A stretch of DNA of 64,000 bases from Paraspadella gotoi (Eukaryota; Chaetognatha). Position numbers and translations under genes: made by a program. Shown one piece after another: positions 48,533 to 60,205 of the stretch; positions within the stretch are counted from its first letter, which is position 1; every line of letters starts with the position of its first letter. The stretch is from the NCBI GenBank assembly GCA_051294375.1, contig CM119263.1:31070949-31134948 (forward strand). The letters are read 5' to 3'. The notes under the pieces were generated by a model, which saw only the letters and a program-made list of their open reading frames with translations, ran no database searches and was not told where the DNA came from.

Positions 48533-51337
48533 TCAGTACAAAATCTTCGTGTCTCTAGTTTTGTATCCGACCGGCGGAGGGCTTTTGTTAAGACTGTCGA
48601 GGTTTTGTCTCGGGACATAAAATTGGGTTACGCCATTTCCTTCCCCCGAAGGAGAGAGCAACAAAGTTCCGTTCTTTACTCTCTTTAGATCTTGAGGGAC
48701 GAAACGCGCCGCAGAAATTCTCTGCGACGCCGCGGCTCCCTGCCGCTGGAAATGATCGTAGGTCGCCGATGCTGCCGCGTCGCCTCGTGCAGTATTTGCG
48801 GCGTGAGCGGCGAACGCTGATTTTCTCGCGAGGATTTTTGACGAGGGCAGCGGCGGTGGCGCGGCGGCTGGTTCCGGAAGCCCTGGGATCGAGCCGAGAC
48901 TCGAGACGGGCGATTGACGACTCGGCGACGGATCTGAACGATTCGATCGAATCATCACTGAATCTCGATCCTCGGCTGCTCCGCCGAGTTCCAAAACCTC
49001 GGGAGACCGTTCCAATTTATACTCGGGGTCCTGTGCGTAGAGGGACAAACGCGACCCAACTCTGTCGCCGACGATGATTCGGTCCGAATCCGCTTGGTCC
49101 GAACGCAGAACTTCCGTCTCCCCGTCGTCGAGATCCAGCGGTACGTTCGAAATCCCCTGTCCGATCTCCTTGTCCTGAAAAGGCCGATGCCCCGCGCGAT
49201 CGAAACTCTGCAATTCTTCCAACGAAGGAATGATCGTTTGCGTGATAGTGACGGGCGACGCGTTGGCGAAACTCGAAGCGTCGCTGTTCGGAGCTTCGAG
49301 GTTACCGTCCCTCATTCCCTCCTGCCTTCTTGCGGTCGCCACCGCCACGTCCTCCGTGACGATATCGGGCGCCCGAACGTCGTTCGGTCGGACGATGCCC
49401 GGCGCCAAGTCGTCGGGCAGTTCGTAATGAACGCCCGTTTCAACGGTGAGGCCGTTCAAGCCTCGCAAGAGACTCGGATCGAAGATCGGGTACTCGCACT
49501 TGGCGATCTCTTCCGCCATTTCTTGATGAGATTCTTCCAAACGACTGGCCATTTCGTCCGGATTGGGATGAATGTAGAGAACCTGATAAGAGGCGATTCG
49601 GAAATGTCGCGGTTTGTGTATGAAATTTGAAGAACCAAAAGGCTAAAAATTATCCTCACTTTGGGCAGGCTCTTTCAATACAGCAAAACCCACCAAGTTT
49701 TCGAACACATAGGTGCCTCTTTGTCAAAGTCTTTCACAATTTCTCAGTTCCTCTTGGCTCTACTCACTTCCAAACAGATTTCTTGTTCCTTCGCTGCCTC
49801 CGATAAAATCTTGACTGCATCCAAATGCGGGAGATCGCGTAAGTCTCGTCCGTTGACGTAGAGGATCCCGTCGCCGACTAAGAGATTCCCGCATTCGGCG
49901 GCCGGCGTTTCCGGATGAATCTCGCTGAGGATCGGTCTCATTGTTACTCATTTAATCTTGACAAATTAGGCTTTTTACTTATAATATTTGTTTTGAATAC
50001 AAGGAGTAACGTTTCTTGATACCTGATAAGGATGGGCACGCCGTGTTCCATTCCTCCAGTGATCGAGAGTCCGAGACTTTGATGGTTCGCTCCTTTTTTA
50101 ATCACCGCCGTTCTCATTTGGTTTTTATTCACTTCGGGTCCTTCATCTTCATTTATTTGCGACGTTGAGGTGATGCCGTTGTGTTTGCTTCTACAACGAT
50201 CGTCAGCAATCATTAAACGTTTATTTTTTATATTGAATCGGAATTAAATTGAGGTGTCAGACCGATATAACAACAATCGAAACATCGACTCACTTGCAGA
50301 GGCGAATAACTGTCTTGTGTCTGTGTAAATTTATTTCTGCCTCGAGTTGATTCCACATTTTCTGTTGCACCTCGGGGTCCAACTTCATCTCTTTCTCTCT
50401 CATCACCAACTGCAATTGCTGAATTCTTCCCGCCAACTCTTTGTCCAGATATTTGGCTCTCATTTTCGCTCCGGTCGCCTCGCCTTTCAGTTTAACAAGG
50501 AAATTTACATAATCATCCTCTTCTAATGATAATTTTATTCCATTCCATCTCACCTCTCAAAGTCAAAGCCTGTTGTTTCCAAACCGCGTTTTCTCGCTTG
50601 GTTTGATCGAGTTCTTCAATTAGGCGAAGTTTGTCGATCGTCTCGGCCGAAGTCGAGTCGGATTTGAGCGACTGTCGCGAAGCTAACCGCTGACGAACCA
50701 CTTCGGGATTGACCAACCCGTTGCGCAGCGGGGATGAAGAATTTGGGTCCTTTAGACAGATGGAAGACTCTGGCACATTGTAGAGTTGGAGTTGCGCATC
50801 GTGCACCTTTTTTCGTCGTCCCGTGAAAATAGTTTTGATTCATGGCTTAGAATTTTGAAATTCGATATCTGTAAAGATTTTCTCACCTGGTAGACCAAAT
50901 CGTCTATCTGCCTTTCCAGCACCGTCTTTAGCGACCTCAATTGACAGACCTCGGATCTTAGTTCCACCAGTTGCGTCTCCAAATGAGAATTTTGGTGAAA
51001 AATTGATTCGCTTTTGTGGCAAAGTTGGGCGAAAGCCGCCGAGAGCCTTAAGGGGGAGAATATTTTTCAATTCATCATAGATCAATCAATTGCATCCGAG
51101 TCCTCTGGACTTCACATAATCAATCAATCAGCAAGCCGCGGCGATACAGTTATTACAGTAAGTTTTGGACAAGATCCCCCAGCTTTACCTGGCCATTCTC
51201 TCGCGGCCCTCGTAGGTTATGTCTTGTTGTTCCTCCTCCACATCCCCCAACAAGAGATCGAGATCGACAAAGGATTTGTCAAACTCTTTTTCTAGCACCT
51301 CCAACCATCGGAAGCACATCGCTCCCGCGCCGCTCAT
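48533..51337 (-). CDS. GOPC: Golgi-associated PDZ and coiled-coil protein with long C-terminal extension
   Basis: GOPC (PIST/CAL) is a trans-Golgi adaptor whose PDZ domain routes membrane proteins, including CFTR in vertebrates, to lysosomes. Seven minus-strand exons in transcript order: 51337-51189, 51046-50887, 50806-50554, 50483-50294, 50190-50023, 49924-49768, 49582-48533. They give 708 residues (human 462). The N-terminus [23 protein letters not shown] is diagnostic. Coiled coils follow, including [17 protein letters not shown] and [21 protein letters not shown]-like sequence. The PDZ has the carboxylate loop LGLSITGG and runs through [20 protein letters not shown] to [20 protein letters not shown]. 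The last exon adds 349 residues after the PDZ, rich in Asp/Ser/Pro with few recognisable motifs, where human GOPC has only about 95. It is the only minus-strand gene here. Confidence 0.95.
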
Positions 51338-52998
51338 TGTTTTTCTCAAGGTGGGGCTCAATTTTGAGCGGAGAGGTGCATGTCACCAAGATTGCGTCTG
51401 TGTCGCGTCGCGTCGCGACTATGGCGTGAAAGACGAGTTTTATTTAGTAAGGATTAACGGTTTTTTGTTTCGTCTAATAACAAGATTTGTATTAATTAGT
51501 TTTAAATGATTCTAATTAAATTTTATGGTGAAATTGTTAATGGGATATAATTTTAGATAAACTGACAATTGATAATTTCTTGTAGTTTAACTTGCCGGGG
51601 AGTGGCATCAATCAGCTCAACAACGTCTTTTCCCAACAGTTAACCTGTTAACCTGTTAAAATTCTTGCGGAATTCAGGTGTTTAAAGTACCTGAACTTTT
51701 AACACAAAAAAGTGTAGCTATTCCTGTATCTACAGTTCTTCCAGCTGTTGACGTGGTGACTATCTAATGACATACATACAATGTGAGACATCTCGTGGAA
51801 TGTCATAAAACAGAAGCAGCCTATAATGGAAGAACTAAAGCAGATCGAAACTCCAAAAAATTGCATAACCAAAAGCGAATGAACTGTATTTCGGTTACAA
51901 CATGAGGTACACAGAAATGTATTGTCTTTTGTCGACGGAAGACAACGCCACCAACTGGGGAGAAAACCATCTGGCCTCGCCTGCGATTGCAACCTGATTC
52001 ATCAACGTTGTAACCCGTTTATTGTACTCAAGATCGAGAAAGTTCATAGCGGATACAATTTGGAATACAAGTTCGTTGAACTTTAGATGTTGTAAAACAT
52101 GAAAAGACTCGTTGGGTGTTAATGGAAATAAATTTACTTTTTCAACGAAGATTTTTTCATTAGTTTTTTCAGATTAAATTTTCACCATTTTTTTCCTTGT
52201 TTGAAACTAAAACCAAAAACGGCTGACGAAATCATGACTGGTTGACTTTCAATCTCGATTTTTATTCTTTTCTTAAAGAATGCTATAAATCGGTTATGAA
52301 ACAGTTTACTGGTCACGTGGCTCCTTTAAAAGAGAAACATAATTACTCAAATTATAGCACTGAAAAAAAAACATCAGTAATTGGTTTTAAAAACTTATTA
52401 AGTTAACCGAACTAGCCAACATAAATTTTTGACTCTCTGACTCTTCGGGGAGGAACAAATTACTTTAAAGCATTTGATGAAACGAAGTTTTTTTATTACA
52501 AGAGCGTAAAAATCGATATTTAACCTCAATCAGTGATGTATTCCGCATCGAAATTCAATGATGATTCCTGAACCAATTGTCAAAAAGAACAACAACTATC
52601 TCTGTTTCGAATCTGATTCCATTCAACTTCGTCGTCGTCATCTAGAATCGAGAGGAAGACGAAAAGACAAAGAGAGAAGAAAGTCTTTGTTTCTCTGATC
52701 GCGGATTGGGGACCGATCCGCTCTCCCTTTCTCTCTCTCCTCTCCCTTTCGATCCTCATCCACCAGAAAGGATCGTGAAAGGGGAGGAGATTTGAGGAGA
52801 AAATAAAAGAGAAAAACCCAGAACTCTGCAGCGGCCAACAAAAGGTTTGGGGTTCAACTTGGTGGATCGAATCGTCGTCGCCTCACACTCCTCGATTTCC
52901 TCGCCCAAAAAAAACAAAAAAAAAAAGACAAATCGACCCATCGACTTTTCATGACCGCCTGATCACGGTGCCAAAAAAGTTCCGCCTCCCAAGTCACG
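51338..52998. other. Divergent spacer between GOPC and ARL5
   Basis: The 5' ends of two oppositely directed Golgi genes face each other across 1.66 kb. No gene was recognised. Open frames around 51700-52000 have no motifs. The 400 bp before ARL5 are purine-rich with AG runs. Shared promoter elements are possible but not visible. Confidence 0.5.
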
Positions 52999-54680
52999 AT
53001 GGGACTTTTATTCTCCAAAATTTGGAGTTTGTTCAGCAACGAGGAGCACAAGATCATCATCGTCGGACTCGACAACGCGGGAAAAACAACGATTCTCTAT
53101 CAGTTGCTCATGAATGAAGTCGTTCATACTTCGCCAACTATCGGATCAAACGTCGAAGAGGTCTGTTTTATGTCTAATTGGTGCAACTAATATGAAATTA
53201 TATCCATTAATTTAATAAACAAGCTCTCTTTCCTCCGGATTTTAAATAGCTATGATTGCTACGAAATTAGTTATATTTTAGTTATAACATAGTCTTTTCA
53301 TACAATTGAAACATTCTTTGAAATATTATACCACTTCATTGATGGGGAAGCCAGGTACTCAGGCCTGAGTCAGGGAGTGAATAAACGAGACTGTGAGAGT
53401 GAGTCTTGATTGAAAGATTGCAGGGACCTGCTATGTCAATTTCTTGTAAGAGTGATGGAGGCCTTAAACCACTAAAGCCTGTCCAAAGTCAGGGGCAAGA
53501 TAGCTTATTTATTAAGTGAATGGATAATTTTTATATTGGTTATACCAATTTCATAGCAAAAACCGGCAAGTTTTAGTTCGAAATTCTGTCAATTTCACTG
53601 GTCTTCTTTGATACTGAAGTTGTATGAAATTTGTTTAACTGTCTCCATCGTAAAAAAGGGGGGCTCTCTCTAATAGTAGAATACTGAATATTTTGTATTT
53701 TGCACTGGTATCAAACTACAGATATACCAAGGTTATGGCAATCAATCTCGCTATCATTTTTGGATAAGCTCTTTTCATTTTCATTTTCTTTTCATTTCAT
53801 TAAACTCGTGAGGGCAGTAAAAGTAATACAATCATAGATCCAATACGTTGTGTTCTCATCCAATCCAGGTCATCTGGAAGAACATTCACTTCTTCATGTG
53901 GGACATCGGGGGTCAAGAGAAAATCCGCAAAGATTGGTACACGTACTACACGCACACAGAGTTCGTCATCGTCGTCGTCGATTCCACGGATCGAGAGCGA
54001 CTTCCGGTAACGAAGGAAGAACTCAGAAACATGTTGCGCCATGACGACCTCAAAAAAGCCGCCGTGCTTGTCTTTGCCAACAAGCAGGTAAGCATATGAA
54101 TTTTAGGAGTAATTAGTATCCGTTTTGACGGCTGTGATCCTTTACAAAGAAAACTACATATGTGAGCGACTTTAATGACCTTCGTAATATATTCTATGGA
54201 GAACCGATTTTGCATAGTATTTTAATTTTGTTGATTTTGTTTCTGCCTTTTATTTAGAAATAAAATGAATAGTTTTGAATAGTTTACAACAACGACATTT
54301 TTGTCATTGTTGCAAACAATACAAATTTATCAGCTTTTATAAATTTTGTTGAAAAAAATCTTAATTTTTCGAGCAACACGTACTTATATATAGGGAGCAA
54401 GCAACTCAAAACATAGACAGTCATTATTGACAATCGTTGACGGTCTCTTTATTATTTTTCTTTATTTAAAAAAAAAGCAACAGGTTTACAATGAACATGA
54501 TAGTTTTGTTTCCGATTCCAGGATATTAAAGGTTGCATGACAGCGACAGAGATTTCCAACGAACTCTCGCTGACGAGCATCAAAGATCATCGATGGCAGA
54601 TCCAATCTTGCTGCGCCTTGACTGGAGAGGGACTTTATCAGGGAATGGAATGGATCGTCTCCAACATTAGAAGAAGATAG
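52999..54680 (+). CDS. ARL5: ARF-like GTPase 5
   Basis: ARL5 is a trans-Golgi GTPase that recruits the GARP tethering complex for endosome-to-Golgi transport. Exons 52999-53160, 53869-54087 and 54522-54680 give 179 residues, the family length. Gly2 in MGLLFSK is the likely myristoylation site. The P-loop is GLDNAGKT. Switch I is in [14 protein letters not shown]. Switch II is WDIGGQE. Base recognition is NKQD, split by intron 2 exactly after NKQ, and SCCALTGEG. All GTPase motifs are intact. Intron 1 holds a copy of the ~100-bp intronic repeat. Confidence 0.97.
53461..53557 (+). repeat. Intronic ~100-bp repeat, copy 4
   Basis: The best-preserved copy: GCCTTAAACCACTAAAGCCT, GTCCAAAGTCAGGGGCAAGA, TAGCTTATTTATTAAGTGAA, TGGATAATTTTTATATTGGT and ACCAATTTCATAG. 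It lies in ARL5 intron 1 in sense orientation. The palindromic TTGGTTATACCAA near its end may mark a terminus. Confidence 0.8.
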
Positions 54681-56218
54681 CCCAACCCTTCTTTATTTTT
54701 TTCCCTCATATTTCTTGCTCTTGTTGTTTTCACTCGCTATTTGTAATTATATTATAACAACAACAAAAAATATTCATTTCACTTTTTCACTCCCGCCAAA
54801 TTACATCGAGTAGGGTTAATAGTCCGCTTAGTACGTCCTGATTCATTGCTCACTTTTATTTTTAAATGATACATTTTGTATTTTAATATTTTACTTTGAG
54901 ATTAAGACCGAAATGGGATGGAGTGCGAGTTGGGAGTGAGTGAGATTTCAAGAATGAGAAGAAAAGAACGTGAAAACTTTATAAGTCAAAACAAGCCATT
55001 TAATATTTATGCAATATTTATTAGCGATTTAATATTTATGCAATAATTAATTCCTCAAGTAATGACAAAGAAACTTCTGCTGTTGATCCCCCCTTTGGAG
55101 CCAAGTTTTCAGTGTTCAATGCGGGTAAACGACATTAAGATTTTTTCGTGATTTATTTGTTTTTGAAACATAAAATGCTTCCTTAAAAATGGCCTGAGAC
55201 AAGGAAAAAAATAGGCAAAGAGTTAAAGCGAGAAGAGTAAGGGCTTGATTCTGAATTCAGTGGCTAAATGAGAAACATTTTAAGCTTGCAATCAACCTGG
55301 TAGAATGTAGAACGAGTAATCAGTAATATGTTCTTGCGGCATTTTGAAACTTGGTAATAAGAATATAACGTCCATATAATATCCTTTTCTATGTTGCTTA
55401 AGCCAAAAGCTGATACACCCTTTTCTACACGTATTTATTAAGCATGAAAAAAATTAAAGTAGCTTAATAGATTAATAAAAGAGAGATATTTTTTCAGTCC
55501 CTTTCCATGTCAATGTCTAATGAGCTTTTATACTTTAATTAGCCATTACGGATTAACTCGCTTTTACTCTTTAATTAGCTAAGTGTCTACTACATATTGA
55601 TTCCACGTCCGTCAGCCTCGAGTCTTGAAACAAAACGACAATCGAGTCTTTGCCACGACATGGATTTTTTTTCTCCTTTTTGCGTTTCTCACGAAATTAT
55701 CCAAGTTTAATGCCATTAATCCTATTTAATTATTGATCTCGGGTCTTATTTAAGGGGCTGGGGTTGCTTTGTTTTCTTTGTTGTTGTTTTGACCATCTCA
55801 TGGACGTTTTTTTAGTCGCGAGATGAAAACTCGCGTTTTTGTTTTTATTTCCGCATAAAAGACGAAGACGACGAGATTCCGCTTTTTGCGTCTCAACGAT
55901 AGTCAAGGCTTTTCACATTCATCATCATCATCTTCAAAGTTCACGCGTTCAAGTCCCAAGACCGACGAGAGAAACACAATTACTATATATTCTAAATTCT
56001 AATCCGACTTTGACATGGTTGCAATTTCGAATTATGTAAACAATGCAACAGTCTAATTTCTAATGTCTTTTTCTTTTGCAGAACCAAACATCCAAATTTG
56101 GAAAAATCTCTTTATGCCTTGTGACAATTCCTTCCAACCCTTGTGACACTTTTCGTCTTTATCATCGTTTGTCTCGTTTTTCTTTAATTTCTCAAAATCT
56201 CCCTCTCGGCCAACGAAG
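54681..56218. other. Spacer between ARL5 and the swiprosin gene
   Basis: No gene seen in AT-rich sequence. TTTCTTTTGCAG ending at 56081 is a good splice acceptor 137 bp before the next start codon. It probably marks a 5'-UTR intron or trans-splice site of that gene. Confidence 0.55.
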
Positions 56219-56812
56219 ATGTCGGCCAGCGATGAACTCAGCCAAAAACTTGCCAAACGCAACCTCATCAACGAAGGAGGTGCGGAACCTCAGCTCAACA
56301 AGCGCGTCCCCATCAGCGCCGAGTTCAAGGAGTTCTCCATCAAGGAGATTCAAGGCTACACGGCCACCTTCAAGAAGTGGGACGCCAACGCCGACGGCTA
56401 CATCGAGTTCGAGGACCTCAAGCGGATGATGGAGAAGCTGGGGTGTCCGCAGACGCACCTCTCCCTCAAGGCGATGATCAAGGAGGTCGAGGAGGAAGCC
56501 AACCCCGGCAACATCTCCCTCCGGGGCTTCCTGCTCATCTTCCGCAAGGGTCGCGCCGGAGAGCTGGAGGAAGGCAGCGGCTTGCGCGACCTCTACGAGC
56601 AGCTCTCTGAGATCGACGTGGCCAAAGAGGGCGTTGCAGGCGCGGCCTCTTTCTTCGAGACCAAAGTCAAGCAACAGTTCGACAGTTCCAGGTTCGAGAA
56701 CGAAATCCGCGAAGAACAGGAGGCGAAGAAGAGGGAAGCTCAGGAGAGGAGGGACAGACAGATCGCCTTTAAGAAGAAGGCGGGTCTCTTTGAACAGGCC
56801 GCCGCTACTTGA
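56219..56812 (+). CDS. EFHD2: EF-hand domain protein, swiprosin/EFHD family
   Basis: Swiprosins bind calcium and actin and regulate lamellipodia (EFHD2; fly Swip-1). One exon gives 197 residues. After a variable N-terminus, EFKEFSIKEIQGYTATFKKW leads into a good first EF loop DANADGYIEFED. Then come LKRMMEKLGCPQTHLSLKAMI, a strongly conserved family segment, and a second EF loop around EEEANPGNISLRGF that lacks the usual Asp at position 1 and may bind calcium weakly. FLLIFRKGRAGELEEGSGL, LSEIDVAKEGVAGA and FFETKVKQQ follow, then a charged C-terminal coiled coil. Assignment to EFHD1 or EFHD2 cannot be made for an invertebrate single copy. Codon third positions are strongly GC-rich. Confidence 0.95.
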   Translation: MSASDELSQKLAKRNLINEGGAEPQLNKRVPISAEFKEFSIKEIQGYTATFKKWDANADGYIEFEDLKRMMEKLGCPQTHLSLKAMIKEVEEEANPGNISLRGFLLIFRKGRAGELEEGSGLRDLYEQLSEIDVAKEGVAGAASFFETKVKQQFDSSRFENEIREEQEAKKREAQERRDRQIAFKKKAGLFEQAAAT

Positions 56813-57789
56813 ATACGCCGCTTGACTCCGCCATCAAATCTCGTTTAGGGAATTCGGGTCTGAACGAATGTATTCCGCTTATTTTTTATTTTTTATTTTT
56901 TGAGGGGGGGGGGCTGGAGCTTGTAAATTTTTGACTTTTCGATGCACCCGTAGTAGGTGGTACCTGTAGTGAATTTTTCAAATGGAACGTTTTCAAGCCT
57001 GAATTAGGGGTAATTGTAAACTGCCAATTCTAAGAAAATTCTATAATTCTTAAGCTACATAAAATTAATTCCAAATTTTTCTTACTACTTAGAGGTATTT
57101 TTAGTCTGGATGTTAGAGCTATTGTTAGTGAGGCCCGTACCCTGTAATGCCTAGTATTTTAAAGGCTCAATAACGATCTTAATAATTTTTAATATTGCAT
57201 GAGTCGTTTGAAAGAGCCACATTTTACTGTAGGTTCCAAGAGCTTGCTTGTTTTAACTGAAGCCCATCTGCATTTTGCATCTTTACTAACTGGGTAACAA
57301 CAACAACAAAAGTTCATTCCATTGCTAATTTTTTTTTTATGCTGTGACGTGAGACGAAAAATTATATTAAAAGATATTTCGAAAAATCGTCGCCGCATCG
57401 CTGGATTTTCATGTCCTTGTTTTCATTTATTAATCTTTCTGCAACCAACAATCGAAATTTCTCGATCTGATTTACAGATTTTTTTTTTTGATAATTTTGT
57501 TTCTCTCTCTCTCTTTTCTCTCTCTCTCTCTCTCGTTTACTTTCTCACCTAAATAGTTAGCCCCGTTCCGAGCACGGTGCTACCGACTAGTCTCTCACCC
57601 CCCCTAGTTATTAACAAAGTTCGTACACTATTCCAAAAAATAAAAAAAGAAATCTCTCTTATTCCAGTAGTATTGTTTTTTCTCCCCTCTTCTATATATT
57701 GTTCTCGTTACTACTGATTTTAATTCTTCCCGCCCGCGACCGACTCAGTCTGCGTTCATGTATGTTGTTACTCTTTTACTCTCGTTAGG
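56813..57789. other. Spacer upstream of the BTB zinc-finger pair
   Basis: No gene seen. CT microsatellites lie at about 57502-57535. TTTTACTCTCGTTAG ends at 57788, one base before the next ATG, a splice acceptor placed right at the start codon. Confidence 0.55.
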
Positions 57790-60094
57790 ATGAAAGAGTT
57801 GAAGGGACATTTCCGTGATTCCCTTCTCGCGATGCAGACGTTAAGAAGGGAACGTCTCCTTTGTGACTTGACTTTGGTGTTCGACGACGATCGGGCAGTT
57901 GCGGCGCACAAACTTGTCCTCGCCGCCGCCAGCCCTTTCTTCAAGCGCATCTTGACTGATCCGTTACTGGGAAGCCCTTCCACCATTAAGGTGTGGACAG
58001 GATAACCTTATTATATTTTAATAAAAATCATTATGAATTAATTTTATTAAAGCTGTGGTCACGAGTGATGACGTATCAGCTTCCTATTTGTCGTGTAAAT
58101 AAATTATTACGAGTGACAAGCTTAAAGAGGAATCAGCTTTTCGCGATAAGAATTTTTTAAAGTCAATTAGAATTATATAAATATTTTTAAAAATATAAAA
58201 GTGATAATTAATCAAATCACGACAATATGCAAATTAGATTAAGGACTCTATCCTATTTTGATTTTTAAGCCACAATTCATACCTCCATCCAAAGGTTCAA
58301 GGCGCCTCTGCCGAAGTGGGTCAACTCCTCGTCAACTTCGCCTACACGGCAAACCTGGATTTGAGAGCGGACAACCTCATGCTCATCCTGGACGGAGCCG
58401 AGAAGCTGGGTTTCAAGCAGGTGGAGACCCTTTGCCTGGAGGCCTTGGCCAAGTCCTCCGAATCCGTTGTTTTCCCCGAAGTCGCGTCTTCCATCGTCGT
58501 CTCCGAAGACGCAATAAACGATCCAACCGCGGAAGCGATTCTCCCTTTGCATTCGCCGGAGAAGAAAGCGATCGTCCAGGATAGCCGCGCCGGAGACGGA
58601 CGTTCGATGAAACGGACGGAACAGCCGGGATTAACCACGAAGCAGACTCCGACGCCGACCATTTTCAATTCTTTGACAATAGCTCGTCCAAATGATCAAG
58701 ATATTACTTCCACCTCGGACGTCGTAAAGTCTTCTTCCAAAAAGACAGAATGCGAGAAAACGTTGTCTCCAACTAAAATGAATTCCTCACCGGCGACGAA
58801 AGGGCAAAAGGCGCCGGATTCCTCGGCGTCAAACTGCGATCGAAATATCGGAGAAAATGAGAAAATTAAATGGAAAAAGTCGAAGGCGTCGGCGAATTTC
58901 GCCAAGAAACTCGAAAACATCGAAGATTACGAAAGCCGCGCTTCTCTCGAACACAAAGAGATTTTGACTTTGTGGCGTCGAGAACCAACGCGACAAAGAA
59001 ACGTTTCTTGCGCCATCTGTGGCCAAATGTGCGATGGAAATTTCCTCCAATTCGTGGATCATATCTTCCTCGCGCATCCGATTAACTCTGCCGCCTCTTT
59101 GCCCGTCTCTGCCCCGGCCTCTCTGCCTTTGCCCGCCTCTTTGCCCGCCTCCGCGAAAACCCGCCAAAAAAAGCCCCACTCTTGTCCTCAATGCGGAAAA
59201 CTTTTTAAATTCAAGCAAAACTTGAGTCTTCATCGTCGCAACGAACACGCCATTACGTATCCTACCTTTTCGTGCGGATTCTGCGGGAAAAGTGGATTCG
59301 CTTCTCGACAGAGTCGTCGCGATCACGAGGACCTTTGCGAAAACAACGAGACGGAGACTCATCTGAAACGAGGACAATCGACGGAGCAGCGGACGCCAGA
59401 TTCGGTTCCGTGTGAAAAATGCGACGTCTTTTTCTCCAGCGTCGAAATCCTGAAGAGACACTGGACTCGGGTTCACAAAAGAAATCAAAAAGTCGCCTGT
59501 CATTTGTGCGGAAGGGAAATCAACAAACTGCATATGCTCGCCCACGTGCGTTCCATCCACATGGGCGTAAAGGAGAAGCCGCAGCCTTGCGGAGAATGCG
59601 GCAAACTCTACAATCGCGCCGCCATGAGAATTCACAAGAACCGTGATCATCGCGGGGTGAGATTCAAGTGCCCCGAGTGTCCCGCTACGCAATCTGTTCT
59701 TTTCCCGACCCAAATCATGCTGCGGCGCCACCGCGAAGCCGTGCATCAGCGTCGCCGCTTCCGCTGCGCCGTCTGCGGAGCCGAGTTCGTCGATAAGTGC
59801 AGCTGGCGAACGCATCATCTCGCTGACCACGAGGGACTTCGTCATCCATGTCAACTCTGCGGCAAACAGTTCAAGCGGGCCGCGGATCGCAAACAGCACG
59901 TCGCCGAAGTGCACGAGGGAAAGCGGTGGACCTGTGCCTACTGTCCCAAGTCCTACTCGCAAAACGGGAACTTGTTGCTTCACGTCAAGGCCGTCCACCT
60001 TGGGATCTATGGACACAAGTGTCCTCATTGTGGAAAGGGGTTTACGAGACCCTCGATCATGCGGGATCACGTTTCGAAGGAACACGGGGACTAA
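57790..60094 (+). CDS. BTB domain and C2H2 zinc-finger protein A
   Basis: Probable DNA-binding transcription regulator that dimerises through BTB. Exons 57790-57990 and 58295-60094 give 666 residues. The BTB domain covers about 1-125: LLCDLTLVFDD, AAHKLVLAAASPFFKRI, then across the intron GQLLVNFAYTANLDLRADNLMLILDGAEKLGF. A Ser/Lys-rich linker follows to about 300. Ten or eleven C2H2 fingers run to the C-terminus, beginning CAICGQMCDGNF and ending CPHCGKGFTRPSIMRDH. One finger (CPECPATQSV..MLRRHREAVH) has about 16 residues between Cys and His instead of 12. The whole finger array is in one exon, unlike the paralogue immediately downstream. No named orthologue is recognised. Confidence 0.93.
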
Positions 60095-60120
60095 CGGAGA
60101 GAGAGAGAGAGAGATATAGA

Positions 60121-60205
60121 TTTTTTATTAAAGATTTGTTATCTTTATTTTTCTTATCAATTTTCCAGTTAATATCACGTTTTTTCTATTAAAATCATCG
60201 CCTTG
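60121..60205 (+). promoter_or_regulatory. Very short intercistronic region with polyA-like and acceptor-like signals
   Basis: Only 111 bp separate the stop of gene A from the start of gene B. It contains ATTAAA (60127-60132) and then TTTTTCTTATCAATTTTCCAG ending at 60168, 37 bp before the gene B ATG at 60206. A polyadenylation signal followed closely by a 3' splice acceptor is the arrangement of a trans-spliced operon junction. A compact 5'-UTR intron is the alternative. Confidence 0.4.

Noticed and set aside
51699-51992. 97-codon minus-strand Cys/Ser-rich frame between GOPC and ARL5
   Set aside because: No homologous pattern, no splice or polyA context; kept as non-coding spacer.
58829-60085. 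418-codon minus-strand frame opposite the BTB zinc-finger gene A
   Set aside because: Antisense of a zinc-finger array; the plus strand carries the clear C2H2 pattern.
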